From BJGO01 sp039810885 (GTDB lineage: Bacteria; Bacteroidota; Bacteroidia; Chitinophagales; UBA10324): DNA of 64,000 bases. Below, in pieces: positions 54,236 through 63,680 of this stretch. The stretch is taken from positions 1 through 64,000 of the forward strand of contig JBDHXV010000005.1 in the NCBI GenBank assembly GCA_039810885.1, written 5' to 3'. Position 1 is the first letter of the stretch. Every line of letters starts with the position of its first letter. The position numbers and the translations under genes are program-made. The notes beneath the pieces are model-generated. The model did not search any database. It was given only the letters and a program-made list of their open reading frames with translations, and had not been told where the DNA came from.

Positions 54236-57200
54236 ATGAATAGACTTCGACCATCCCTTCTTTTATTCAGCATCTTATTATTATTACATATTGCAAGTAT
54301 CTGTGCACAACCGCTTACTTTCCGCCACTATGGAGTTTCCGAAGGGTTGTCGAGTAACACGATTTACTGTACAGCACAAGATCAATTTGGGTTTATGTGG
54401 TTTGGTACAGAAGATGGGCTGAATAAATTCGACGGATACTCGTTTCATCATTTTGAATATAATCCAACCGATACTACGACCATCCCGAACAATGTTATCA
54501 GAGCATTACTGGTAGATTCAGAAAATAATTTATGGGTAGGCACAGACGAAGGCTTATGTGTGTTTAATCAAGTACATGGAAAATTCACACGTTTCCATAC
54601 AGATACTGCATCAGAAAGTAAGATTAGCAACAACCATATCACATCACTTGCAGAATATGGAGACAATATTTTTATCGGCACCAATGGGGGAGGAGTGAAT
54701 ATTTATAATAAGCAGACTAAGCAACTTATTCGTTTAAACCGTAATGAAAAAATCCCATTAGGACAATTTATTACCGCCTTGGCAACAGATGCGAACGGAA
54801 ACCTATGGATTGGTAGTAGCGGCAGAGGATTGATTCGTTACAATATCGATCAAAAGAAATCAATCTTTTATGCCTCAAATCCTGCGGATAGAAATTCAAT
54901 AAGTGAAAATTATATTGCGTCTATTTATGTTTCCAAAAAAAGTAACACAGTATGGGTGGGCACCTTAAACGGAGGATTGAATAAGTTAGACCCAACAACA
55001 GGGCAGTTTACAATCTTTAACAACGAGGCAGGGAATGACGCATCGCTCAGTCAAAATAGCGTTTTCAGTATAGCAGAAGATAATTTCGGCGCCTTATGGG
55101 TCGGCACATTAGGAGGCGGATTAAATGTGATGAATACAGCAACGGGGCGATTTATGCGCTATCAGAATAGCCCGAATAACCCTTCTTCCTTAACAAACAA
55201 TACGGTATGGAGTGTTATGATTGAACGCTCCGGCACCTTATGGATTGGCACTACATACGGACTAAACACGTATGACCGCAGCCAAATAAAATTCAGAACA
55301 ACAACAATTGAAGAATCGCTAAACAGTAATGTCTTTGCTGTTTGTAGCGGAGAAGAACAATCCTTATGGGTTGGGATTATGGGAAATGGCTTAGCACATT
55401 TGAATAAATTTCACCATAACACAAAAACCTATCGGGTAGCGGATGGGTTACCGTCAGAGTATGTTACCGCACTGTGCTTAAACACGCAGAACGTGTTATT
55501 TGTTGGCACAAATGAGGGCACTGCAATCCTATCGGACGCTTCTCAAAAGTTGTTACCACTAAAGCTGCCTGGCGCCTCCAAAGCCTATATCACCACCATC
55601 TTTGAAGATTCGAATAAAACAATATGGATTGGAACAATGGGGTTTGGGGTATATCGAGTTAAGTCAGCCTTATTAACGGGTTCAATAACGGCTGAGAAAG
55701 TTCAAGGTATTAACAATAATTGGATTACCTCTTTTGCCGAAGATGCCTCTGGCAATATTTGGATAGGAACACGTGGCGGAGGAGTGAATATTTTGAAAAA
55801 AGATGCAGCTATTCAAGTATTACAATATAGCACTGATAACGAAAGTGTTTCATCAAATTATGTGAATTGCCTGCACTTCAGTAAATCGGGATTTATGTAT
55901 GTAGGCACCTATGGCGGAGGATTAAACGCAACATCTTCTGCGGGAGCATTCACGTTCAAAAGATTCACCGAACAAGATGGATTACCGGATAATGTTATTC
56001 TTGCCATTACATCTGATGCGAATGGAGATATTTGGTTCAGTACAGGAAATGGAATTAGTAGTCTGAAAAGAACAGGCGATAATTATACCTTCCGAAATTT
56101 TAATGAACTCGATGGATTACAGTATAAGTACAATATCGGTTCAGTTACAAGGCAAGATGTAAACATTCTGACATTCGGAGGAGTAAGTGGACTAAGCATT
56201 TTTAACCCGGATGAGATTATTTATAACCGAAATAAACCGGCAGTCGTAATTACCAGTTTTAAACTGTTCGAGAAAGATTATCCTTTAGACTCATTGATTT
56301 CATTAAAACGATATATTGAGTTAAGCTACAATCAAAACTTTATCTCGTTTGAATTTTCAGGATTAAATTATGTATTCCCGGATAAAAATTTATATGCGTA
56401 CAAACTTGAAGGCTCAGATAAAGATTGGACTAATGCCGGAAATCGCCGATACGTCGCCTACACTAATTTAGATCCCGGAGTTTATCATTTCCGAGTAAAG
56501 GCAGCTAATAATGATGGAATATGGAATGAAGAAGGTACTTATATTACTGTAGTTATTAAGCCCCCATTTTGGAGAACGTGGTGGTTCTATATCCTGGTTA
56601 CGACGTTTGTGCTATTGAGCATTTTCGGAATATTTAATATGCGAACTCGAAACCTCCGTCGAGCAAATATCTTATTGGAACAGCGCGTAAAGGACAGAAC
56701 ACAACAGTTGATGAAAGAAAAAGAAAATGTAGAGAAAAAATCTGTTGAGCTTGAACAAGCTTTAAAAGATTTAACGCAAACACAGCAACAATTGATTCAA
56801 TCGGAGAAGATGGCTTCGCTGGGCCAGTTAACAGCGGGTATTGCCCATGAAATCAAGAACCCATTGAACTTTGTTAATAACTTCTCTAAAATATCACAAG
56901 AGCTAATCGAAGAATTCTTATCAAGCACGTCTAAAGAAGAACAAATTGAAATTATAAACACGCTTAAACAAAACGTATCAAAAATTAATGAACACGGCAA
57001 TAGGGCTAATAATATCGTAAGCAGCATGATGATGCATGCAGGGAAGACAGGGGTCGATAAACAAATAACAGACATTAATAAACTGTTAGATGTCACCGTC
57101 ATGTTTGCGTTTCAGGGAATGCGATCAACAAAGAGTGATTTCAATTGCCAGATAAAACGAAAATTTACAAATGATCTTCCTAAGCTTGATTTAATACAAC

Positions 57201-57547
57201 AAGATATAGGTCGTGTTATTTTGAACTTATTAAACAATGCCTTCTATGCGGTTAATGACAGAGATAAGAAACACGAGGATGATTATGAGCCCTTGGTTAC
57301 CGTGAGTACGGCAAAAGATGGCAATAACATTGTCATTAGTATTCGAGATAATGGAATGGGCATACCGGACGAAATCAAAGAAAAAATATTCCAACCGTTT
57401 TTTAGTACAAAGCCAACAGGTCAAGGAACCGGATTGGGATTAAGTTTAAGCTACGAAATTATTAAAGCGCATAATGGGCAGTTGCAAGTACAGTCGCAAC
57501 TCGGATCTTTTACAGAATTTAGTATTATATTACCTATCAAAGTATAA
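54236..57547 (+). CDS. Propeller-type sensor histidine kinase (no receiver)
   Basis: 1103 residues from the ATG at 54236 (signal peptide LLLFSILLLLHIASICAQ). The periplasmic part has about a dozen Reg_prop propeller blades with LWIGT, LWVGT or MWFGTEDGL motifs and a Y_Y_Y domain (YAYKLEGSDKDWTNAGN ... VYHFRVKAANNDG), then one membrane helix (WWFYILVTTFVLLSIFG), a coiled coil, HisKA with H871 (IAHEIKNPLNF) and HATPase_c (NLLNNAFYAV, RDNGMGIP, GTGLGLSLSYEI). Unlike SusR-type hybrid regulators it has neither receiver nor AraC domain; the receiver is supplied by the next gene, 24 bases downstream. Confidence 0.92.
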   Translation: MNRLRPSLLLFSILLLLHIASICAQPLTFRHYGVSEGLSSNTIYCTAQDQFGFMWFGTEDGLNKFDGYSFHHFEYNPTDTTTIPNNVIRALLVDSENNLWVGTDEGLCVFNQVHGKFTRFHTDTASESKISNNHITSLAEYGDNIFIGTNGGGVNIYNKQTKQLIRLNRNEKIPLGQFITALATDANGNLWIGSSGRGLIRYNIDQKKSIFYASNPADRNSISENYIASIYVSKKSNTVWVGTLNGGLNKLDPTTGQFTIFNNEAGNDASLSQNSVFSIAEDNFGALWVGTLGGGLNVMNTATGRFMRYQNSPNNPSSLTNNTVWSVMIERSGTLWIGTTYGLNTYDRSQIKFRTTTIEESLNSNVFAVCSGEEQSLWVGIMGNGLAHLNKFHHNTKTYRVADGLPSEYVTALCLNTQNVLFVGTNEGTAILSDASQKLLPLKLPGASKAYITTIFEDSNKTIWIGTMGFGVYRVKSALLTGSITAEKVQGINNNWITSFAEDASGNIWIGTRGGGVNILKKDAAIQVLQYSTDNESVSSNYVNCLHFSKSGFMYVGTYGGGLNATSSAGAFTFKRFTEQDGLPDNVILAITSDANGDIWFSTGNGISSLKRTGDNYTFRNFNELDGLQYKYNIGSVTRQDVNILTFGGVSGLSIFNPDEIIYNRNKPAVVITSFKLFEKDYPLDSLISLKRYIELSYNQNFISFEFSGLNYVFPDKNLYAYKLEGSDKDWTNAGNRRYVAYTNLDPGVYHFRVKAANNDGIWNEEGTYITVVIKPPFWRTWWFYILVTTFVLLSIFGIFNMRTRNLRRANILLEQRVKDRTQQLMKEKENVEKKSVELEQALKDLTQTQQQLIQSEKMASLGQLTAGIAHEIKNPLNFVNNFSKISQELIEEFLSSTSKEEQIEIINTLKQNVSKINEHGNRANNIVSSMMMHAGKTGVDKQITDINKLLDVTVMFAFQGMRSTKSDFNCQIKRKFTNDLPKLDLIQQDIGRVILNLLNNAFYAVNDRDKKHEDDYEPLVTVSTAKDGNNIVISIRDNGMGIPDEIKEKIFQPFFSTKPTGQGTGLGLSLSYEIIKAHNGQLQVQSQLGSFTEFSIILPIKV

Positions 57548-57571
57548 CCATCTTATTTAATCAATAGCACT

Positions 57572-59146
57572 ATGCCTGAGAAAATACTTATAGTTGATGA
57601 TGAGCCGGATGTGGAACTTCTGGTTACCCAACAATTTCGTCGTCAAATACGAAACGGAGAATATGAATTTGTCTTTGCCAATAATGGAGTGGCAGCATTG
57701 GAAGTATTACAATCCAACAGTGACATAGGCTTAATCATGACGGATATTAATATGCCCGATATGGATGGATTAACCTTACTATCTCATATCAAAGAAATTC
57801 CACGCAACATCAAAGTCGTTGTCGTTTCTGCTTACAACGATATGGGTAATATTCGCACAGCAATGAACCGCGGTGCATTCGACTTTTTAACAAAGCCAAT
57901 TGATTTCTCCGATTTTGATCAAACATTGGAAAAAACACTTGATGAAGTTACATTTATAAAACAAGCCTTAAAGAATGCAGAACAGTTAGAAGTAGAACGC
58001 ATGGAACGAACTCGTGCAGAAGAGCGTGAAAAGATGGAACAACAATTCTTGGCAAACATGAGTCACGAAATCAGAACTCCATTGAATGCTGTTTATGGGA
58101 TGACACGATTGCTGCAACAAAAAGTAGAAGATGAAGAGCATTTGAAATATGTAAGAGGCATTCGTATGTCTTGCGAAAACCTCATTGTTATTATTAATGA
58201 TATTCTTGATTTAAGCAAAGTGAAAGCCGGTCGCATGGAGTTTGAAAATATTCCATTTAGCCCTCTTGAAATAATGCAACATCTATATAACACGTTACAA
58301 CTAAAAGCAGAGGAGAAGGGCATTCTATTAAATTATACTTTTGATAAAGATGTACCGGAAGTACTTATCGGGGATCCAACGCGCTTGAGTCAAATCTTGA
58401 TTAACCTTATAGGAAATGCAATAAAATTTACAGAGAAAGGAACAGTTCATGTCTCAATTAGTGGAACATATACAGATAAGCAGAATTTTAAAATGCGTTG
58501 TGAAGTTAAGGACACGGGTATCGGTATGATGCCCGAAGTTTTAAATAAAGTGTTTGAAAAATTTACGCAGGCATCAACCGAGATTACCCGAAAATTTGGC
58601 GGAACCGGCTTAGGACTATCTATTTCTAAGAAACTGGTTGAGTCTCAGGGAGGGCGCATCGACGTGAGCAGTGAATATGGAAAAGGATCCACGTTTGTGT
58701 TTGACATTTCTTATGTTGTTGGAACGAAGACAGAAATAAGATCAGAAAAAGAACCCACGAAGGAAGAAGTTGAAAAAGTAAATGGCATGAATATATTGCT
58801 CGCTGAAGACAACCACTTTAATCAAATTGTTGCCATGGGCTTAATTCAGTCTATTGCGAAGCAAGCTCGTATTGATACAGCTATTAACGGAATAGAAGTA
58901 ATAGATAAGCTTGCTAAGGAGCAATATGATGTGATTATTATGGATATTCAAATGCCGGATATGGATGGCATTGAAGCAACACAGAAAATTCGGGAATCGG
59001 GCAATCAAATTCCAATAGTGGTGATGACTGCAGGAGTTACTTCTACAGAATTAGATACTGCGATGAGTGCGGGGGCTAACGACTTTATCCCCAAACCTTT
59101 TGAACCCGGTATTCTGATTCAAAAATTAGCTAAGGCTGTAAAGTAA
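57572..59146 (+). CDS. Hybrid histidine kinase with two receivers (REC-HisKA-HATPase-REC)
   Basis: 524 residues, soluble. First receiver (ILIVDDEPDVE, phosphoacceptor D58), coiled coil, HisKA with H165 (NMSHEIRTPLNAVYG), HATPase_c (NLIGNAIKF, DTGIGM, GGTGLGLSISKK) and a second receiver (ILLAEDNHFNQ, phosphoacceptor D458 in IIMDIQMPDMDG). No DNA-binding or other output domain, so it relays phosphate or acts by protein interaction. Being downstream of the propeller kinase, its first receiver is the likely target of that kinase, giving a multi-step relay. Ends exactly against the convergent ribF. Confidence 0.93.
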   Translation: MPEKILIVDDEPDVELLVTQQFRRQIRNGEYEFVFANNGVAALEVLQSNSDIGLIMTDINMPDMDGLTLLSHIKEIPRNIKVVVVSAYNDMGNIRTAMNRGAFDFLTKPIDFSDFDQTLEKTLDEVTFIKQALKNAEQLEVERMERTRAEEREKMEQQFLANMSHEIRTPLNAVYGMTRLLQQKVEDEEHLKYVRGIRMSCENLIVIINDILDLSKVKAGRMEFENIPFSPLEIMQHLYNTLQLKAEEKGILLNYTFDKDVPEVLIGDPTRLSQILINLIGNAIKFTEKGTVHVSISGTYTDKQNFKMRCEVKDTGIGMMPEVLNKVFEKFTQASTEITRKFGGTGLGLSISKKLVESQGGRIDVSSEYGKGSTFVFDISYVVGTKTEIRSEKEPTKEEVEKVNGMNILLAEDNHFNQIVAMGLIQSIAKQARIDTAINGIEVIDKLAKEQYDVIIMDIQMPDMDGIEATQKIRESGNQIPIVVMTAGVTSTELDTAMSAGANDFIPKPFEPGILIQKLAKAVK

Positions 59147-60076
59147 TTATTGCTTTAAAGCAAGCAATGCATTTTGCTTGTCTTTGTGTAGCTGTTCTTT
59201 TAGTTGTTCTATTGAATTAAATTTCATCTCATTTCGTATTCGTGCAATACAAAAAACCTGTAACGATTCGCCGTAGATTTCTTGATTAAAATCAAAAAGA
59301 TTAACCTCAATAACTTCATGCGTTCCATCTACTGTTGGACGTATACCGATATTCATCATTCCTTGATATTGTTTATTGTTTAATAACACTTCAACGGCAT
59401 AAACTCCACGTGCAGGGATTAGTTTTTTATTGTCATTCAACTGCAAATTAGCGGTTGGATAGCCAATGGTGCGCCCACGCTGATCCCCTTTAACAACATG
59501 TCCACGAAAGGAATATGCTCTTCCTAATAATTCATTTGCGGTTGTTATATCACCTTCAAGGAGTGCGATGCGTATGCGTGTTGAACTGACTTCAATATCA
59601 TTGATAAGTTGCTTGTGAATTTCGATAACATCGTAGTTATAGATAGAAGCATATTTCATCAATAATTCAATATTACCATCGCGATGATGACCGAATTGAT
59701 GATTGTATCCAAGCACAATCGCCGAAGGATAAAATAATTTGACTAAAAAATTTTCGAGATACTCGCGAGCATTGAGACCAGAAAAACTCCTTGTGAAAGG
59801 AGCTATAACAATATGATGAACACCTGCTCTTTCTATTAATTCCGTTTTCTCATCAGTAGTCGTCAATAATTTTAATGTTGTGTTGTCCGGTTGTAAAATT
59901 GTTCGCGGGTGAGGCTCGAAACTGATTAATACACTTTCTCCGTTTCGTTTTTTTGACTCATCTATTATTTGTTGAATTAGAATGATATGTCCTTTGTGAA
60001 CACCATCAAACGTCCCGACTGTTATTACTGCATTTTTAAATGTGGGCAGGTTATTCAGATTTCGGTAAACTGGCAT
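59147..60076 (-). CDS. ribF: Bifunctional riboflavin kinase / FAD synthetase
   Basis: Makes FMN and then FAD from riboflavin. 309 residues. N-terminal nucleotidyltransferase domain with TVGTFDGVHKGH and the inner ISSTRIR-like motif (VSSTRIRIALLEGD), C-terminal flavokinase domain with GRTIGYPTANL and a terminal RFK barrel (GVYAVEVLLNN ... EVNLFDFNQEIYG). Overlaps the truB end by 26 bases, a common pairing in bacteria. Confidence 0.96.
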   Translation of the reverse strand: MPVYRNLNNLPTFKNAVITVGTFDGVHKGHIILIQQIIDESKKRNGESVLISFEPHPRTILQPDNTTLKLLTTTDEKTELIERAGVHHIVIAPFTRSFSGLNAREYLENFLVKLFYPSAIVLGYNHQFGHHRDGNIELLMKYASIYNYDVIEIHKQLINDIEVSSTRIRIALLEGDITTANELLGRAYSFRGHVVKGDQRGRTIGYPTANLQLNDNKKLIPARGVYAVEVLLNNKQYQGMMNIGIRPTVDGTHEVIEVNLFDFNQEIYGESLQVFCIARIRNEMKFNSIEQLKEQLHKDKQNALLALKQ

Positions 60077-60758
60077 AGTGTTCTTTTCTCAAATTCTTAA
60101 TATGTTGTACAAAGTCATCAATTTGCCATGCTTCCTCAATACGATGTTCCCCGATACGGGTACGGCGCAGTGCGCTTAAATAGGCTCCACTGTTTAAAGC
60201 CTTTCCAAAATCATGAGCTAAAGAGCGCACGTAAAAGCCCTTCCCACACACAATTCGAAAATCAATCTCCGGCATGCGCACGGCAATTATTTCAAATTCA
60301 TATAGTCTAACACGGGCAGTACGAATTTCAAATATTTCACCCGATCGGGCTAATTCATAATAACGTTTTCCTTCGTGCTTCTTTGCAGAAAATGCAGGAG
60401 GAGCTTGATTTACTTCACCAATAAATGATTGACTTGTTTTACGAATTAAAGCATCGGTAATTTGAATGGTTTCGTATGTCTCATTCACCTCAGTTTCCAA
60501 ATCATAAGACGGTGTTGTAGCACCGAGAGTGAATGTTCCGGTATATTCTTTTTGTTCAGCTTGTATTAAGCTGCATTGTTTGGTTGCTTTACCGGTGCAG
60601 AGGATTAAAAGCCCCGATGCCAAGGGATCTAAAGTTCCGCAATGACCGATTTTAGTATGTAATAAAAATTTTACCTTTTTGACCAAGTCATTTGACGTCC
60701 ACTTATAAGGCTTATCAAATAGCAGTACTTTACCTTCATCATATTCCTTAAATCTCAT
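60051..60758 (-). CDS. truB: tRNA pseudouridine-55 synthase
   Basis: Converts U55 to pseudouridine in the T loop of tRNAs. 235 residues, the short form without a C-terminal PUA domain. Catalytic aspartate D44 in GHCGTLDPLASGLL; further motifs KEYTGTFTLGATTPSYD, YELARSG and GFYVRSLAHDFG. Starts within the stop of uppP (ATGA overlap) and overlaps ribF, so the four genes phoH-uppP-truB-ribF form one operon. Confidence 0.96.
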   Translation of the reverse strand: MRFKEYDEGKVLLFDKPYKWTSNDLVKKVKFLLHTKIGHCGTLDPLASGLLILCTGKATKQCSLIQAEQKEYTGTFTLGATTPSYDLETEVNETYETIQITDALIRKTSQSFIGEVNQAPPAFSAKKHEGKRYYELARSGEIFEIRTARVRLYEFEIIAVRMPEIDFRIVCGKGFYVRSLAHDFGKALNSGAYLSALRRTRIGEHRIEEAWQIDDFVQHIKNLRKEHYASLPKSE

Positions 60759-61537
60759 ATTAAATGCAAATTAACACCAAGAGCAAGAGCTGTCAAAATT
60801 GCAAGCCCAATGATAATTCTGTAAATGCCAAACCAGAAGAATCCATATCGAGTAAGAATAGAGATAAAGGTTTTAATAGCTCCCATTGCCACAAAGAAAG
60901 CAACAACATTTCCTATTAACAGGAGGGTTATATTGTCTGACGTGATGAGTCGGTAATTATCTAACAAATCGAAGGCTGTGGCAGCAAACATAGTAGGCAC
61001 TGCCAAAAAGAATGAAAATTCTGCGGCCTGTTTGCGACTTAATCCCCGTGACATGCCGCCTATAATTGTTGCTGCAGAACGAGATACTCCCGGAATCATA
61101 GCGAGTACTTGGAAACATCCGATTATAAAGGCATTGGGGAATGTAATGAGTCGGTCATCTTTCGCATTATCTCTAAAAATTTTGTCTATAAATAATAAGA
61201 TGATACCGCCAAGAAGCAGCGTAAGACCAACAGTAAATACACTTTCTAATAATTGGTCAATCACATGTTTTAATAGCAAGCCTGCAATGGCAGCCGGAAT
61301 AAATGCAACGAACAGCTTATAATAAAAATCCATACTACGGAAGAAACGTTTAAAGTACAATACAACCACAGCGAGTATAGCCCCAAACTGAATGCACACA
61401 TTAAAAAGTTTAACTACTTCATTGGTTTCGATACCCATCAAGGCGCTGGTAATAATCATGTGACCTGTAGAGGACACGGGAAGGAATTCGGTAATACCTT
61501 CAACGAGGGCAATTAGAATTGCCTGTAAAATAGACAT
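60755..61537 (-). CDS. uppP: Undecaprenyl-diphosphatase UppP (BacA type)
   Basis: Integral membrane phosphatase that regenerates undecaprenyl phosphate for peptidoglycan and glycan export; overexpression of the family gives bacitracin resistance. 260 residues, about eight hydrophobic segments. Catalytic motifs are EGITEFLPVSSTGH (E13, E17, SSTGH at 22-26) and the central PGVSRSAATI loop. 14 bases separate it from phoH upstream. Confidence 0.96.
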   Translation of the reverse strand: MSILQAILIALVEGITEFLPVSSTGHMIITSALMGIETNEVVKLFNVCIQFGAILAVVVLYFKRFFRSMDFYYKLFVAFIPAAIAGLLLKHVIDQLLESVFTVGLTLLLGGIILLFIDKIFRDNAKDDRLITFPNAFIIGCFQVLAMIPGVSRSAATIIGGMSRGLSRKQAAEFSFFLAVPTMFAATAFDLLDNYRLITSDNITLLLIGNVVAFFVAMGAIKTFISILTRYGFFWFGIYRIIIGLAILTALALGVNLHLI

Positions 61538-61551
61538 ACGTTAAAATGGAT

Positions 61552-62556
61552 TTAAGGATTTTTTTTGTCGCTTTGTTTATTATGTTCATCAATCCCGGCA
61601 TCGTGTCGCTCTGCATCTTTATCGTATGCCTTGATGATTTGCTTTACAAGCCTATGACGAACCACATCATGATCGGTAAGGAAAATATGTGCAATGCCCG
61701 GAATATTTTTTAGAATGTTTAGACCTTTGAATAAACCGGAGCGTTGATTTTTAGGAAGATCGATTTGTGTTAAATCTCCCGTGATGATAGCTTTGGCATT
61801 AGGACCTATACGGGTTAAAAACATTTTCAATTGCAAGTCTGTAGTATTCTGTGCCTCATCCAGTATAATAAAGGCATGATCTAAGGTGCGCCCACGCATA
61901 AAAGCAAGCGGGGCAATTTCAATAACTCGATTTGTGATATAGTAGGCAAGCTTATCCGGAGGAATCATATCATCTAACGCATCATAAAGGGGGCGCAGGT
62001 AAGGGTCAATCTTTTCTTTCAAATCACCGGGTAGAAATCCTAAACTTTCGCCTGCTTCAACCGCAGGTCGAGTTAAGATAATTTTCTTAATACTTTTATT
62101 TTTTAATGCTCTAACAGCGAGAGCCACAGCAGTATAAGTCTTTCCGGTGCCTGCCGGACCAATGGCAAAAAGAATATCATTTTTTTCACTCTCTTCTACC
62201 ATTCGCTTTTGATTGGGTGTTCGAGCGCGTACTATAGTTCCATTGGTGCCGTAAACAATTACATCGCCCGAAGGAGGCAGAAACTCCTTATCTTCTGCTT
62301 CTATATCTTCACCCAATAAGTCTTCTGCATGCTTATCGCTCAATCGACCGAAGCGCTCAACATATTGAATCATCATATTTACTTTATCTTGTAGTTGTTC
62401 CAGCTCGTGGTGGCTCCCTTCGGCTTTTATCACATTACCTCTTGAAACTATTTTCAGCTTAGGAAAAGCCTTCTTTAAAATAGTCAATCTTGAATTGTTG
62501 ACGCCTAGAAAATCGATAGGGTCAATACTATCTATGCTTATCGTAAGTTCTGTCAA
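61552..62556 (-). CDS. phoH: PhoH-family ATPase
   Basis: Cytoplasmic PhoH-like NTPase, thought to have RNA-associated roles. I start it at a TTG (62556, 334 residues), because the residues after it (TELTISIDSIDPIDFLGVNN) are the usual PhoH N-terminus, whereas the ATG at 62625 adds a hydrophobic stretch (MFILAIIICYFFLI) atypical of the family and overlaps the divergent gene at 62606 by 20 bases. N-terminal KH-like domain, then Walker A GPAGTGKTYTA, Walker B FIILDEAQNTT, and the DLTQIDLP motif. First gene of the phoH-uppP-truB-ribF operon. Confidence 0.9.
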   Translation of the reverse strand: MTELTISIDSIDPIDFLGVNNSRLTILKKAFPKLKIVSRGNVIKAEGSHHELEQLQDKVNMMIQYVERFGRLSDKHAEDLLGEDIEAEDKEFLPPSGDVIVYGTNGTIVRARTPNQKRMVEESEKNDILFAIGPAGTGKTYTAVALAVRALKNKSIKKIILTRPAVEAGESLGFLPGDLKEKIDPYLRPLYDALDDMIPPDKLAYYITNRVIEIAPLAFMRGRTLDHAFIILDEAQNTTDLQLKMFLTRIGPNAKAIITGDLTQIDLPKNQRSGLFKGLNILKNIPGIAHIFLTDHDVVRHRLVKQIIKAYDKDAERHDAGIDEHNKQSDKKNP

Positions 62557-62605
62557 TTTTTGGCTTATTTTGATGAGGAAAAAATAACAAATAATTATTG
62601 CGAGA

Positions 62606-63382
62606 ATGAACATTGTTACCCTCACTACAGACTATGGTTGCAAAGATTATTACGCAGGGGCATTAAAATCAAAGCTCTTACAGACTTCTGACAATATCCG
62701 CATTGTGGATATCACCCACGAAATACAACCATTTCATTTTGGAATGGCAGCATTTCAGGTACGCAATGCTCTTCGTTTTTTTTCTGCTGGGGCAATTCAT
62801 TTTATTGATGTTGCATTCTCTTTTGATGAGATCCACCCATACCTCATTATGTTATATAAAGACCAGTATATCATCTCGCATGATAAAGGTGTTTTTTCGA
62901 TAATTCTAGACGGAGATCAACCACAAAAATTATATCGTATTTATACGATTGATTATGTGAAGCACCCATCTTTCCCGGCGATTGATATTTTCCCTCAAGT
63001 ATTAAAAGCAATAGTAAACAATAGCATTGAAACGGTTGCAGAGACTTTTGACAAAATCCAACATTCAGAAACGATTAAACCCACAATATATGACAACATG
63101 ATACGTGCAGGAATCCTGAACATAGATCGTTATGAGAATATTATCTTAAATATTAAATACAAAGAATTTGAAGAGTATCGCAACGGACGTAATTTCGTTA
63201 TAAATATTAGACGTTCCGTCATTATAGACCACATGTATCAGACCTATGAAGAAGTGAAACTACGGGACCCTATTATTTTTTGCAATGCAAATGATTATTT
63301 GGAAATAGCCTTGAATGAGGCAAATCTTGCAGGCCTTATCGGAGCGGAATTGAATAATACGATTCAAATAGACTTTCTATGA
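62606..63382 (+). CDS. SAM hydroxide adenosyltransferase (DUF62 family)
   Basis: 258 residues of the chlorinase/fluorinase/DUF62 fold. The N-terminal block VTLTTDYGCKDYYAGALKSKLL carries the Asp and Tyr residues of the SAM pocket, followed by IRIVDITHEIQPFHFGMAAF and the C-terminal beta-barrel (NGRNFVINIRRS ... EVKLRDPIIFCNANDYLEIALNEANLAGLIG). Most non-halogenating relatives hydrolyse SAM to adenosine and methionine using water or hydroxide; halide use is rare and not suggested here. Diverges from phoH and is coupled to the next gene by a 4-base overlap. Confidence 0.9.
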   Translation: MNIVTLTTDYGCKDYYAGALKSKLLQTSDNIRIVDITHEIQPFHFGMAAFQVRNALRFFSAGAIHFIDVAFSFDEIHPYLIMLYKDQYIISHDKGVFSIILDGDQPQKLYRIYTIDYVKHPSFPAIDIFPQVLKAIVNNSIETVAETFDKIQHSETIKPTIYDNMIRAGILNIDRYENIILNIKYKEFEEYRNGRNFVINIRRSVIIDHMYQTYEEVKLRDPIIFCNANDYLEIALNEANLAGLIGAELNNTIQIDFL

Positions 63383-63669
63383 TAGTTCGTATTGTGAAAA
63401 TGAAATTTAAGCATGAACATATTGAAGAGTTTCAAAAATTATTTGTTGAATTATATCCGGTGATCAGCACCTTCGAAGGCTGCAATCATCTGAGCTTGTT
63501 GCAAGATGTTGCCGACCCCGGCTCGATGATGACCTATAGTATATGGAAGAATGAAGAATCGCTAAATCGATACCGCTTTTCTGAATTCTTTAAACAGACG
63601 TGGTCGCGCACAAAAGTGTTATTTGATGATAGACCCATGGCAATAAGCCTACACAAGCTCTATCCATAA
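63379..63669 (+). CDS. Antibiotic biosynthesis monooxygenase (ABM)-like small protein
   Basis: 96 residues with the ABM ferredoxin-like fold pattern (IVRIVKMKFKHEHIEEFQKLF ... STFEGCNHLSLLQDV ... MTYSIWKNEESLNRYRFSEFF). Members include quinol monooxygenases and haem-degrading enzymes, but many are of unknown role; no active-site residue can be assigned. Starts inside the stop of the SAM hydroxide adenosyltransferase gene (ATGA), so the two are translationally coupled; aroB follows after 11 bases. Confidence 0.8.
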   Translation: MIVRIVKMKFKHEHIEEFQKLFVELYPVISTFEGCNHLSLLQDVADPGSMMTYSIWKNEESLNRYRFSEFFKQTWSRTKVLFDDRPMAISLHKLYP

Positions 63670-63680
63670 ATCAAACCTTC

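Noticed and set aside
59144..59163. 14-bp palindrome TTGCTTTAAAGCAA at the convergent hybrid kinase/ribF junction
   Set aside because: It lies inside the ribF coding end and is AT-rich without a T-run; neither terminator nor operator is convincing.
62606..63382. Fluorinase or chlorinase as the function of the DUF62 gene
   Set aside because: No halogenation neighbours or fluorinase-type insertion are visible; the widespread SAM hydrolase role is the better call.
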